Source of the DNA: Acanthococcus lagerstroemiae
Lineage: Eukaryota > Arthropoda > Insecta > Hemiptera > Eriococcidae
Length of the DNA: 64,000 nt
Direction: 5' to 3'
Assembly: GCA_031841125.1 (NCBI GenBank)
Contig: CM063111.1
Coordinates: 36,344,955 to 36,408,954 of the forward strand
Below are positions 45,170 through 57,985 of the stretch, one piece after another; within the stretch, counting starts at the first letter, position 1; the number at the start of each line of letters is the position of its first letter. The translations under genes and the position numbers were made by a program. The notes below the pieces were generated by a model. The model did not search any database. It was not told where the DNA came from and saw only the letters and a list, made by a program, of their open reading frames with translations.

Positions 45170-47275
45170 TAAGCCAAACTGCGGGTCTGTGTGGATTAGT
45201 AAATCAGTGATGTAGAGATCCGAAAATCCGTGATAAATGTAGATTCATAATTTAGTGATACACATGGATCAGTAAATCAGTGAGCTATACATAAATCAAC
45301 AAATTAGTAATTTACAAAGATCTGTACATCAGTGATCTACCTACATCAGTACATTAGTCATCTGCATAGGTCAATACATCTACAATATACATACACTGAT
45401 TTGTAAATTGATAAGTAGATCAATAAAATCAGTTATCTAAGATCATTCCATGTATAGGGTGTGCCAATTCACTTTTTCTTCTTCTGTATTCCAGAGCGCT
45501 TTCAGCTGTTAAGCCATCATCAGCGGAGTACCTTAAATGAAAAAAATCTTCAACCAATACAACATAAAACTCGGAATCAAAAACGGATCACTCTGATCAA
45601 ACAAATAAGCAATGACAAAACAGAAACAAAGGGCAGAAACAACAGTAGCGGAGTATACAGACTGGACTGTGAACACTGTCACATGACCTACATAGGAGAA
45701 ACAGGTAGAAAATTCACAACCAGAATCAAAGAACATGAAGAATCACAGAAGCTAAATGATGACAAATCACTATTTGGAAAACACTGCCATGACCAGAGAC
45801 ATAACAATGACAAATTGACAGAAAAGTACAAAATCCTACACATAGAAAACAACGCAAGAAAAAGAAAATTGAAAGAACTAGAAATAATAGAGGCAAAAAC
45901 AACAACTAACTTTCAAAGTGAGAACTATTCCAACTAATAACATTACCCCCACAGATTGGACAGACTGCACAATCACAGACAATAAATAGGAGCACACACA
46001 ACTAATAACACTCACTGATTGGACAGACTGCATAATCACAGGCAAACAATAGGAGCACAAGACTAAATAAGTTCACCATACGGTACTACTCTCGACCATG
46101 ACTACAGGACCACAAGAGACAAGTCTCATTTAGAGTACGTCACTGATGATGACATAAGAGGCCGAAAGCACTCTAGAATACAGAAGAAGAAAAAGTGAAA
46201 TGGCACAACCTACACATGGAATATTACCAAGTTGACTCACACTCAGAAATGGACACTGTCTAAGATCAGCATAATCATTGATCTACAAGCATCAGTAAAT
46301 CAGTCATCCAGATACGTCAGAATAATCAATAACCTACACAGATCCACAGAATCAGAGATCCATGTAAATCAGTAAAATCCGAAATCTGTCAGCAGATCAA
46401 TAAAATTAGTGATCAGAGATCAGTGCAATCAGTGATCTATGTACATTAGCAAAATCAACAATCTGTCACAGAGGATATCATAATATGGAGAGCTCATTGG
46501 GTGCAGTTTATACCACAAAAATAGATGTGGGAAAAGCGCTGCTTCAGCTTGAAAACAGCTACCTTTAGAAGTAGCAAGATGCGGAGAAATAAATGGTAAA
46601 ACCGTGACCAGGTTCGCTAGAGTAGACTCTTGAAAAAGTGATCAAGGTTGATGTTCCCATAAGAATACGTGTAAAATTTAAAGCTTTTGTAATTACTGAA
46701 AACAGTTTTTTTTTTGTTTTTTTTTTTTTAGTCATATAACACGTCAAATTGAAGCTTTAAGTCTCTAGTTTATAATGAATGATAATTTAATGCACTTTAT
46801 TCGCTCCAGTTAGATGAATAAGTTGATTTCCAAATTACTGTTTTTCTTATGGAAGTTTACCATTGGTACACAACGCGCTTGTAAACAACTAATACATGGA
46901 AAATGGAGCCGTTTCGAGTTCATAAATGAAAACTAGAGACCTCAATCTCTGAATTCATCCATTATATGACCCAAGAAAACATTTTATTGATTAGAAAAAG
47001 CGAATCCAAGTAACATGTATCTTACAGTGGAAACGTCCATGATCACCTTTCCAGGAAATTTCACGACAGGGCTACCAACTTTGGAAACTTCAAGTTTTAG
47101 CGCGTATAAGAGGGAACACAACACTTTAATACATTCCACAGAGATTTACGTACATCAGTAAATCACATCACTAGAATTGGTGATCAATGTAGATCAATAA
47201 AATCAGAAATTCATGTCAATCAGTAAATTAACAATCTGTATAGATTAGGTGGAAAAAGTCGTTCATGTAAATTAG
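45170..47275. repeat. Minisatellite of ~25-30 bp ATCAGTAAATCAGTGATC units, interrupted
   Basis: Blocks at 45180-45440, 46255-46470 and 47150-47275 repeat GATCAGTAAATCAGTGATCT followed by ACATA-type spacers with many substitutions. The array is cut by the Penelope insertion (45445-46222) and by about 680 bp of unrecognised sequence (46475-47150). Confidence 0.75.
45445..46222 (+). mobile_element. Penelope-like element fragment with inverted terminal repeats
   Basis: An open frame to 45937 carries a GIY-YIG endonuclease domain at 45650-45912: SGVYRLDCEHCHMTYIGETG, RIKEHEESQ, and KELEIIEA near the end. This is the C-terminal nuclease of Penelope-like elements; the reverse transcriptase is missing. 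About 88 bp at the left end (ATTCCATGTATAGGG, CACTTTTTCTTCTTCTGTAT, GCTTTCAGC) is repeated in inverted orientation at the right end with a handful of differences. Penelope elements are known to carry direct or inverted terminal repeats. It sits inside a minisatellite. The nuclease frame is intact. Confidence 0.85.
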
Positions 47276-48270
47276 TAGGAACTGAATTCAATTAAAGTTT
47301 CTAAAATTTAAATTTTCAACACTTGATACCCCATTTTAACAATTATTAATTCAATTTCTGGAAATGTTTGGCATCTACAGTCAGTCTCATTTTGTAGGTA
47401 TGGGTGTTCTAGGTCTATAAAATATGGATGGGTAGATGGACGGGTGGTTTCTCAGACTTGCAATATTATTCTTCTATCGTCTCATGTGTACAATAAAAGC
47501 AAAAACCTTATTGTACTGACGACCTAATAGCTCCTTAAAGTTTGTTTGATTGTATACTATTTATTCTTATTCATCATGTTCATGTTATTTTTCTTCAGTT
47601 AATTAGTCAAGTAGTCTGTCTGTGTCAATTACCAAACCATACGATCAAAAAGCAAAATCTTCATCATAATTGATGGCGTGTGAGACAGTCTCCTTACAAT
47701 CAAAAAGCTAAGTAATCACAGTTACTATGTGTGTATGGTAAGCTAGTAACTTCTTCACCAGATATACGTATAACGCATTATTCATCTCATCACTCAGAAC
47801 AACAGTCCGACCATTAGTATATTTTGTATAAATTTTCCACAACAGAACTGCGAATGGGCCATAAACAGATACAATGGCAAACCCGACAGACAGCCGCACT
47901 CACAGACAAAATAAAGTAATTTTTTTTTTACCAAGAAATTCTTTACTATCTTTCTGGGTAGCGAATCAGCTGTTCTGAACAATTCTCTTTTGAAAAAAGT
48001 TTCTTTATAAATACAGTTGTCAGTGTATTGTTTACAAAATTCTTATATTCGAATCATCTCTCTTCAATTCCAAAATACTTGGCTTAAACATTTCATCACT
48101 ATCAGCAATCCATTAGAGAAACTCCAAAAGGTATTCCAAAAAATTACGATACACTACCGACTAAGAATATACTGATAGCAAGCCACATATTCTCCACATC
48201 AATCCCATGGTTTTTACAGTTAGTCAAAGAGCTTCATATGGACACTTTGTGAGGTTTATGTCAGTCATAT
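47276..48270. other. Intergenic/intronic, no gene seen
   Basis: AT-rich, no convincing exon or element. Confidence 0.4.
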
Positions 48271-48278
48271 ATGTACAT

Positions 48279-50187
48279 TAGGGTGTCCCTTATTATACAA
48301 GTTTTCTCCAATTGATTAGGGTCGTACTGAAATTTGTTCTAATAGACCTAGAAACTCGCCATAAAAAAATTGAGGTCAATCTGAGGTCATTAACCAGCGC
48401 CGCTTTGAACTTAAAGTAACGTGTAATACTGAGATTTTACAAAAAAAAAAAAAAAAAAAAAACCGCAAATATCTAGGAACATATCAACTTCAGGACCGAA
48501 ATGCATATAACATAAAATGTTCCCTGTTAAATTTCCTATTGGAAAGATTCTATACAATTTTTCTCTAAAACGCATATTTACCGAGATAATCGCAATAATG
48601 TATGAAAGTTTCAAAGAACGTGGCTTTTATTATTTTTTCTTTCATAACCAATCTTTACTAGCTAAATCCCAGTCATCTAAAAAAATATTCACTTTAGGAC
48701 CAAAATGTAAATAACATAAAATGTTTTTTGTTAAATTTTCTATAAAAAAGGTTTTTTACAACTTTGCTTTAGAAAACATATTTATCAAAATACTCGCAAA
48801 AATGCATGGAATTTTCAAAAAACATTATTTTTTTAAATTATTTTACAACTGAAATATCTATTGATGTTGGGTAATGCACATTACAGTTTAACTTCAGTCT
48901 CTGTCTAATGGGGCAAGTGCCCCAGTTATCCCCCACCCCACCACCTCCTGGCTACGTCCATGGCAGTTTGTTGGGTACCTACTACAGAGTAGACTTCAGA
49001 TTATGTATGTATATCAACAATAGTCAACATTGCGCATAAGATATAACATTGCGCTGTTAAGGAACAACATGTTCTCAGAATTTATGGTCATTTCCTACAG
49101 GCAAATCGTTGTTTCCTATTGTTGATTGTACATAATCTCAAGTTCACCATATCAAGTTTTCAACGGAATCTTAGAATGCTCAAGACTCAGTAAAAACATT
49201 GGAACTAGTTATGGCTCATGGATGCCGAGTTAACGTTTCCATTTTAGGCTCTTTGGCAAATTTTTTATCACTAGGTTCAGACCAACAGTCCTACCTCTTG
49301 CAAATACAAGCTTTTACCAATCGCAAACACTTCTACATGCTTCCATCTTCACCCATTTAACAATGAGATGAAGAAAAACATGTGCAGAAGTAGTTACGTT
49401 GCTCATGCAAGTAAGAAAACATAAGTACTAATGTTTATAATAGTGTCCTTAGCGAAAACTGATACTTTTCAAGCACTCATGTTCTCTTACTCGTCTATTC
49501 TATAGTAGATACCCAACAAACTGTCAAGAGCGTAGCCAGGTGGGGGAGGGGGGACTGGGGCGCTTGCCCTAGTAGACAGAGACTGAAGTTATATTGTAAT
49601 GTGCGTTACCCGACATTAATAGATATTTCAGCCGTAAAATAATAAAAAAAACTTGTTTTTCAAAAATTCCACGCATTTTTGCGATTATCTCGATAAATAT
49701 GTTTTCTAAAGAAAAGTTGTATAGAATCTTTTTTACAGAAAATTTAACGATGAACATTTCATGTTATTTGCATTTTGGTTCTAAAGTGAATATTTTTTTA
49801 GATAACTACGATTTAGCGAGTGAAGACCGGTTAAGAAAGAAAAAAGAACGAAATCCACATTCCTTGAAACTTTCACACATTATTGTGATTATTTGGGTGA
49901 ATATGCGTTTTAGAGAAAAGTTGGATAGGATCTTTTTTATAGGAAATTTAAAAAGGAATATTTTATGTTACATGCATTTTGGTGCTGAAGTTGATATGTT
50001 CCGGGAGATTCGCGTTTTTTCTTTGTTGTAAAATCTCAGTATTACGCTTAACTTTAAGATCAAAGCGGCACGGGTTAATGACCTCAGACTGCGCTCAAAT
50101 TTTTTATGGCGAGTTTCTAGGTCCACTGGAACAAATTTCAGTGACCGTAATCAACTGGCGAAAATTTGTAAAATAAGGGACACCATA
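48279..50187. mobile_element. Long-inverted-repeat DNA transposon copy 1, 1.9 kb
   Basis: The tips TAGGGTGTCCCTTATT and (complement) TATGGTGTCCCTTATT open inverted arms of about 700 bp (48279-49000 and 49492-50187), which remain recognisable through ATTTGTTCNANTNGACCTAG, CTCGCCATAAAAAA, CAAAATG-AAATAACATAAAAT and TGGCTACG. Direct ATGTACAT copies flank it (48271-48278, 50188-50195); as a 9-mer, 8 of 9 match. A 9-bp duplication and long arms suggest a Mutator-like element. No transposase in the 490-bp centre. Confidence 0.8.
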
Positions 50188-50195
50188 ATGTACAT

Positions 50196-52666
50196 CAGCC
50201 AAATTATTCCATCGCGATGTTCAATTTGTATTCGTTGTTATGGATTTTGTTCGTATACATGTCAGCTAGAATAGGAAACATGGTGCGCCCCCCCCCCCCG
50301 CTGGTACACAGAAAGTCTGACCGAAGTAATAAATAGAGTAGTTCTTATTACTTGTTTGTCTTGTTGAGGCAGGTACATTTTTCCTTCTTAGATCTGTTAG
50401 TTCTGTATCCACTATCTAGTCTTCATTGTTTAGTAAATTTAAGAATTCTTCGAGTATATTTTCAATTTTCAAATATGATAGTCACGTCTAGTGAAACCAT
50501 CACTGATCTTTTGGTTCTAGTGAATAGATATGGTGCTTATGTGTGTTTCCAAGAATTTAGCTGTTAGTTTTGCCATGTTGTATCCAGGTGACTTGAATCT
50601 CTGCAGTTGATCAATGGTCTTATTGGTGTGTGATGAGTCATCACTCAAATGACTCGAGTATCCACTGGTCTGCTCGAGTTACAAAACTTTAACGAAGGTA
50701 ATACCTACAACATGCATTGATAAATGTACCTGATACGATTTGAATTCAGTGAATGGTTTGATTTTCTGGTAACACCGTTCGCATGTTGTGGAGCATGCCT
50801 GGTCATAGCGTATGCTCATCGTTGTCAACTACTCTTCTTTCCAAAAACCACTTGGCGTTTCTTCCACCAGCTGTTCATCGCCGCTCTCCAAAACTGATCA
50901 AGCGAAACCAGCTTCTGGGGATTCTGCAAAAACAAAACACAACTGTGTAAGAGCTATATTATGCAAGTTCACGAAATTACTTCGGAGGAAAATTGTTAAT
51001 ATACATTTCGACGATCAGACACCACACCACTGCTGAGACATGAAACGAGCATGAAACAGTCATCGAATACATTATTAGCTGCGTAAAACACAATTTACAC
51101 CGGATATTAAGGCCTCTCGGCCCCAGACAGCAGCCGTTCGAACACTGTATGCATTGCAAGTGCCAACAACACCTCGAAATAAAAACCAACATTATTAATA
51201 CCTCGCCTACGTTTTCATGAAGAATAAATCCCAATTAGAGTAACGATCGTCGTAAATTCATCTACACGGCGTGTTATGCATGTCGATAACGATTAGATGA
51301 GGAATGGACATGGAAAAGGAGTGAAGGATTTAAGAAGAGGAAAAAAACGTGCCGATGCTGCAGGAAACCACCGCGTGCACATACAAGATACCTACGCGAT
51401 ATCCTCCATACTTCATGGGATAGAAAGATATAGCGGACGAATTGAAATGATTTTAATTAGCACGTTTGCATGCCGGAACGAGCGCAAGAGAAGGAAGTTT
51501 CAAGTACGAGCAGTTGTCTGTTTGGCACGATTCGATGAAGGGATGACACACGTCGACAATGCACGTTCCTCTCCATTACACCATAGCAAATACAGAAAAT
51601 CAGGAGACTATTTTACGTATTCTGGGATTAATTTTCGTTTTCAAGAACCCCCTCCTTCGTTTCTCATAAACATTCTTCCGTATAGGTACTGGTAAGAGCG
51701 GAAGGAGACTCGCAACAAATAAAATTGGCACACCTCTGAAAAAATGACTGCTTTGATATTTCATAACTTACGAGTATAACTGCAGACTTTATAATTAACA
51801 TGCCTGGAATGTTCGTATTTCCTAAGGTAGTAACAGCTTCAATTGCAAAGATAGAAGCCTGACGTCTGAGATATTTATCCGAAGGATAGAGGAAGGAAGA
51901 ATTGAAGAGTGAGAGAGTAAAGATAAGACAGTTCAATGGCAAAGGAAAAACCGACAATTAGGCACGCACATACATAGAGATGGAAAATATTTAGACGTGG
52001 AGAGATCCTGGCACCAGCCCCCCTCCCTCAGAGATAGTGTGGCAGAGGCGAAGGCAGAAACCACTTTCCTATTGAATAGATATAACGAAAAATCACAACG
52101 ATATAAAAGGAGGCTCAAGGGTAACTAAAACTCAAAGAATAACTTGTAAGACAAGATGACAAAATGGAGGGCAAAAGGGCATAGGACAGACATAAAGTTG
52201 CTAAATAAGGGGAAAATTCTGTTGAGACTCTTGACACCATTATAGCGGGGAACATGGTGTGGCAAGCGGCAGCCGCCACGTACAAAATTTGCTTGAAATT
52301 TCTGCTTTACCTCATGCAGCATTCAACAACTACATCCTCATTTTGAAAGTGGCTACATCCTTTATGTATAATGCCTTAGGAAAGGGGTCTAATAAAAACG
52401 TAGTTTATTATTCTTTTCTCCACATATTTAAAACGGCAATATGACATGGGATCCTGAAGACAGTAGCCGCGCTTTCAATTTGGACGGTAGAGTGCGAACT
52501 ATACATTATATATAGTACAGTGTACAGCCTTCACACTTCGTTTCACAACTTCACCAGGTAGACAGTAGACAGTACAGGTCTGGGCTCGTCCATTTTAGCC
52601 TTTTAGCTCAACTTTCAGATCGCGAGAAAGAGGCCAGATTTTCAGAACATGAGAGATGAAAATTGA
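50196..52666. other. No recognised gene or element
   Basis: Contains one 132-codon frame (51297-51695) and a poly-C run near 50287. Otherwise many stops and no delimited repeats. Confidence 0.4.
51297..51695 (+). CDS. Unrecognised ORF, 132 codons
   Basis: Starts at ATG and begins MRNGHGKGVKDLRRGKKRAD. The product is basic with a central AISSILHGIERYSGRIEMIL segment. No promoter, splice site or polyadenylation signal is obvious, and no family is recognised. May be chance. Confidence 0.18.
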   Translation: MRNGHGKGVKDLRRGKKRADAAGNHRVHIQDTYAISSILHGIERYSGRIEMILISTFACRNERKRRKFQVRAVVCLARFDEGMTHVDNARSSPLHHSKYRKSGDYFTYSGINFRFQEPPPSFLINILPYRYW

Positions 52667-53396
52667 AAGGTACATGGGAAAAACGACCCTACTCAGTTTT
52701 GAAATTGTGACTTTGCCGACAGATAACGCTGCATCCACAGTCACTATTCCTTAGAATGTCAAAGCAAAAATATGCTCTCAAACTCAAAATATGCGAAAAT
52801 ATTACAAGATGACATGGTTATCAAATTAGAGAATTTTCCAGCAGATTAATATGGTAACACTGTACACAACGCCAAAGAATGGGCAGGAAAAATCTCTAAA
52901 AACTGAAAAAATTTTCCAATCTTGTTTTTAAAGAGAATTAAACTTCCTTCATAGAAAATTTGAAAATTCTTGATTTGTTCTTATTTGCCTTTGTTTATAC
53001 AATAATTTCCATTTATTTGCGGAAATATGTTGTAAAACCCTCAAATATGCATGAATATGCGCCAAGAATGGCAGGAATATACAACATGCACATTGACAAC
53101 CCAAATATGCAAGAATATGCTCTACAAAATTCCAGTATTCGTATTAGAATTTTATCAATCGCAAAGAAAATACCAATATGCTACATAACTCGCACTAGGT
53201 AAAAATATGTTCTTTTCCTATTTCTCCTGGCCCTAGGTCATTATGCTTCAAAATAATAGTGCATCTGAACAAGCAACAAGGCAACATCTACCGGCCAACT
53301 CACACTGACAGTTCACCTAGCTGAGAACTTATACCGTTATCTGTCAACAAAGTCGAAATTTCAAAACTGACTAGGGTCATTTTTCCCATGCACCCT
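52667..53396. mobile_element. TTAA-target TIR element, 730 bp
   Basis: Ends AAGGTACATGGGAAAAACGA and (complement) AGGGTGCATGGGAAAAATGA. The arms stay matched through TCAGTTTTGAAATT and GACAGATAACG, about 70 bp. Flanked by TTGA (52663-52666, a decayed TTAA) and TTAA (53397-53400), which suggests piggyBac/Kolobok-type insertion. AATATGC-rich interior, possibly another nested element. Confidence 0.7.
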
Positions 53397-53400
53397 TTAA

Positions 53401-54807
53401 TTACATTGTGGTGGAATGGAAGGTGAAATAGAATTCGATATCTTTGTGATCAACTTTTCAGAAAGAAGGGAAATGAAGTTCCCAAAAGTGGCAATGCCGT
53501 TTTCAAAGTCTTCATCATCCAGGAGAAGCATCTGTTCTTTTCCCGAACTAAATTTAGTCCGGTCTACAAAAGTGACAATCCTCATGTATGTTCTAGTTGA
53601 TCATAAGTGTAACAACTGGAACCAAATCTTCTCAAACGGACGTTTCCTCACCTCAAACTTGCATCCTCCAAGAAGGGACGGGGTAAATACAGACATTACA
53701 CCTTTGAGAAGGCAGCTCCCAATGAAGTTTCAAGCATATACAATAATTTAGCTAATGATTCTTCTTTCTTTCTTTCAACTCCTGAGGACAGACTAATGTA
53801 GGTCCCTATGAGCAATCTAACTGAGAGTAATTTACCTCAGCACCCTTTTCACCTCAGTGGAAAAGCAGATCAGTACGAGACTGGTGGTGAAGCAATCTCA
53901 CGACGGTACTGATTCTGGAAAGTAATGCGAGGCCAACAAATCTTTCTTTGGGCACAAAGCTTAAGCAGTTGCCTATTTAACAACCCACTCGACTCGCAGA
54001 GTTCTGTTATTTTAAAGTAGCAGTCATCTTCGTGTTTGTTTCCTCCACTACAGCCAGAGTATCAATATTAGTTTAAGACACATTGGTACACCTGAGTTAT
54101 GACAATCCTCAATTAATTGCTCACTGTAATTCAACTGTGTCGGGCACACAGTTCGTTGATTTACTTTTCTGATCAGGCAACCAGAAACATGAAATCGGTT
54201 AACAGAATCTCTAACTTGGGCACTGTAAACGCCAATTAAATTCGATCGTCAGTTTGAAAAGCCATGAGCGAGTATAACAGGAGGCACACATCTCTTACTG
54301 CATACTGTATGTATACGCGTAGCTAATGAAATATATGATTAATCATAAAAGATGGAAGGAAGAAGAGAAAAGTTAATGGTATTGGCTCTGGGCCATTCCT
54401 TGTCACAGATAGTTAAATTGGTTATAATTTATTACATCGGTCTTATGTGTGTGCGCATTTTCTTTTTCTTTATTATTATTATTATTATTATTACTACCTC
54501 TTTTTTTCTATTCTTTTTTTTTCTCCTCTGTCGAACTATTATGTTAGTAAAGATGAGTTTCATTCGTTATTAACAACGTTTACTATCGTTCTTTTTCCGT
54601 TCTTTTTCTTTCTATCCGACGAGAAAATAGTTCGCTTGGGAAATCTAACTCATTCGCGACCGTTCAACGTTCAATTTTATTTTAATTTGGCAAACCGGTG
54701 TCTCCGAATCGAGTTCGCAATGAAAGAACAAAACAAAGGACCTATAAATAAAACTATGGAACACGATGGAAAAGTTCGTATGTTTATGGGCTTAACTCTA
54801 AAACTGC
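53401..54807. other. No recognised gene
   Basis: Contains open frames on both strands at 53400-53750 without family similarity and a short ATT microsatellite near 54471-54495. Nothing could be delimited. Confidence 0.4.
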
Positions 54808-55186
54808 ATGTTATCTTCGCAGTATATAGTACATAATTGATAAGATAAAGTCAATCATGTACATGGGCAATTGCCTATAGCATGGTTTAAAGGGGCGAGT
54901 TTTTTTGGAAAAATAATTTTTTTCAATTTCACTGTTATTGTGGTATGAATAGTTTCGATAAGAATAGTATTGATGGACACAGCAGAAACGTACTGTTATC
55001 TTCACAGTATATAGGGCTTAACTGATAAACAACCAAAGCCAATCATGTGCACCGACAGTCGCCTATAGCACGGGTTGAAGGAGCAAGTTTTTTTGGAAAA
55101 GTTGTTTTTTCAATTTTACTGTCAATATGGTACCTGAATCATTTCGATTAGAATAGTGTTGGTGGACACAACAGAAACGTGTACCT
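54808..55186. repeat. 188-bp tandem duplication
   Basis: Two head-to-tail copies: GTTATCTTCGCAGTATATAG near 54810 and GTTATCTTCACAGTATATAG near 54995; AATCATGTACATGGGCAATT at 54854 and AATCATGTGCACCGACAGTC at 55042. The copies differ by many substitutions, so the duplication is old. Confidence 0.8.
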
Positions 55187-55643
55187 CTCCCCGCAACTTT
55201 TCCTACTTCTTGCAATATGAATTTTATATTATGTATACATAAATCAACATTTATTACCACCTCACCCCTATATGCAGTTGATTTATGACAGAAAAACCGT
55301 CGCATATTTTTTCATGTACTCCCTCCAATATTGGAATTACATCTATACGGAGTTTGCAGGACATTCTCTGAATATAAACAATGTAACTGAAGGTATGGTT
55401 ATCCATCCTGGAAAGTGGTAAGGCGGTTGGTGGGGACCCTCTTACCCTACTTGTCTTCTTCAACCAATGTTTCAGTTATTAGTTCTCGATTCTGGACCAT
55501 CGAACCTATCTTACGTAATCATTTCTGTATGTGTAAATTCTACATAAAACGTCACGAGGCATGCCTTCTTGCTTTCTCATGCTCTCTGTGTTGCCAGATT
55601 AATGAATTAGAGCGCATGTGCTGCGGTAGTGTACAGACTAGGA

Positions 55644-56674
55644 CAGGGGTTGGCAATGCTGTGACCGCGGGCGCACGTGCGCGCGCCCTCAGCGTCATAT
55701 GGCCGAACACAAAACACATGAACGCTCGAAAGCACGGGCACACTGGAGACTGGAACTGGCAAGCGGGTTGTAAACTTAACTCTACCGGGTTCCGCAGGGT
55801 TGCCAACTGCTGGGATAAGTACCTGAATGCAAAGATTTTCAAAAGTATTTTCACAGTGCAGGGATTTCTGCAGGGATTTTGATGTAGTTAGGAATTTTTT
55901 GAAATTTAACAGGTATTTTTGTATTTTCTTCTATTTTATACCTACAGTGTCTGGATTTACAGCCGTATTTTCAAACAACACTTAATTTTTTAAGTGCCCT
56001 TAAATGGAAAAATCACTTAAAATTGCACTCAAGTAACCTCCTGCCCTTGAACAGAAAGCGTTTTCAACACCTTGATAATGAGATACTTTCTTAAAAACTG
56101 GTTTTTTAATATTATAGTTTTAACGAATTAGTAAATTTTTCTTTTTATTCCACTTTGAGGACTTGGTAATGTAGGTTGGTTCCAGGGTAGGGTGAGGGGG
56201 TCAGGATGTGTTGGAACTCAGCGTAGGTATATTTTACTCGTATATGGATAGCTCGTTATCAAATATGATGCAGTAATGCATCAATATGGTGCAACGATCA
56301 CCATGAAAAATTTTCAGGGATTTTTTTATCAATACAGCCCCCTCCCCCAACAATGCAGGTACTTTTCTAAAGATCAGTTGGCCACTTGGGTCGGGTTGTA
56401 CCGTCAGTCAGTGCGTTGCGATACTCAAGAGTCAAGTAGCCGCATGTTTGTGTCGTTAGTTTTAACTAAAGTCATATTTGTAGACGTGAATTGTTATATT
56501 GTGTTTTCAACATGAGTAAAAGACCAAGGACTTACTATTTTAATTACGAGTAGGAAGAACAGTTCTTTTTTATTGAGTTTAACGGGAAAAGTATTGTGTC
56601 AACCATTCATGCGCCCTTCAGGAGTAAATTATTTTAGAATGAGCCCTTAGGCTGGATAAGGTTGCCGATTCCTG
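55644..56674 (+). mobile_element. hAT element, 1.03 kb, internally deleted
   Basis: Perfect 8-bp duplication GACTAGGA (55636-55643, 56675-56682). Left end CAGGGGTTGGCAATGC, right complement CAGGAATCGGCAACC. A GC-rich CGCGGGCGCACGTGCGCGCG block follows the left end. It keeps the first codons of a transposase (56512). A CAGGGTTGCCAACTGCTGGG near 55804 may be the end of another nested element. Confidence 0.88.
56512..56611 (+). pseudogene. hAT transposase N-terminal remnant
   Basis: MSKRPRTYYFNYE, a stop, then EEQFFFIEFNGKSIVS. This matches the opening of hAT transposases of the ZBED5/GTF2IRD2-related group, where a WEEQFFF-like block precedes FNGK and a zinc-binding Cys pair. The frame then runs straight into the right terminus, so nearly the whole gene was lost by internal deletion. 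Recognition is from remembered family patterns. Confidence 0.65.
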
Positions 56675-56728
56675 GACTAGGATAATAGATTAAAGGGGCC
56701 TTCATTGGTACTCCGTGCTAGTGGACAA

Positions 56729-57976
56729 CAGGGTGTCCCTTATTTTACAAGTTTTCGCCACACGTGGTTACGTTGCTCGTGCAAGTAAGAAAACATCAGT
56801 ACTTGGAATGTGTCAGTTTTCGCTAAGGACACTGTGATAAACATTAATACTTATGTTTTCTTACTTGCACGAGCAGCGTAACTACTTCTGCACATGTTTT
56901 TCTTCATCGCATCGTTAACGGGGTGAAGATGGACACATGTAGAAGTGTTTGCGACTGTTAAAAGCTTGTATTTGCAAGGGGTAGGACTGTTGGTCTGACC
57001 CTAGCGATAAAAAATTTGCGGAAGAGCCTAAATTTTGAAACATTAACTAGGTATCCATGAGCCATAACTAAATCCAATGTTTTTATTGAGTTTTGAGCAT
57101 TCTAAGATTCCGTTGAAGACTTGGCATGGCGGACTTGAGATAATGTACAAATGAAACAGCGATCTGCCCATAGGAAATGACAGAGAATTCTGAGAACATG
57201 TGACTACCTTAACAGCACAATGTTATATCTTATGCACAATGTTGACTACTATTGACATACATACATAATCCGAGGTCAACTCTATAATAGGTACCCAACA
57301 AACTGTCATGGGCGTAGCCAGGTGGGGAAGGGGCAAACTGGGGCGCTTGCCCCAGTAAACAGAGACTGAAGTTATATTGTAGTATGCATTACTCGACATT
57401 AATAGATAATTCAGCCGTAAAATAATAATTTAAAAACCTACGTTTTCCCAAAATTCCACGCATTTTTCCGATTATCTTGTTACATATGTTTTCTTAAGAA
57501 AAGTTATACTAGGACCTTCTCGCAGAACACTTAACAAGGAATATTTTATGTTATTTGCATTTTGGTCCTAAAGTGAATATTGTTTTAGATAACTACGATT
57601 TAGCGAGTGAAGATTGGTTAGGAAAGAAAAAAGAACAAAATCCACATTCCTCGAAACTTTTACGCATTTTTGCGAGTATCTCGGTGAATATGAGTTCTAG
57701 AGAAAAGTTACATAGAATCTTTTTTATAGGAAATTTAACTAGGAATATTTTATGTTATATGTATTTTGGTACTGAAGTCAATATGTTCCGAGATATTCGC
57801 GGTTTTTTTGTAAAATTTCAGAATTACACATAACTTTAAGCGTAAGGTCAAAGCGGCACGGGTTCATGACCTCCGATTGAGCTCAAATTTTTTATGGCGA
57901 GTTTCTAGGTCCATCGGAACAAATTTCAGTGCGCACCGAATTGATTGGCGACAACTTGTACAATAAGGGACACCTC
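56729..57976. mobile_element. Long-inverted-repeat transposon copy 2, 1.25 kb
   Basis: Same tips as copy 1 (CAGGGTGTCCCTTATTTTAC; complement right GAGGTGTCCCTTATTGTAC). Flanked by AGTGGACAA and AGTGGACGA (56720-56728, 57977-57985; 8 of 9). The right arm and centre match copy 1, but most of the left arm is deleted, leaving about 35 bp. A separate internal hairpin pairs 56768-56800 with 56845-56882. Confidence 0.82.
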
Positions 57977-57985
57977 AGTGGACGA

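Noticed and set aside
55552..55854. - strand frame with RARARAPAV-like repeats
   Set aside because: It is the translation of the GC-rich CGCGCG block inside a hAT element.
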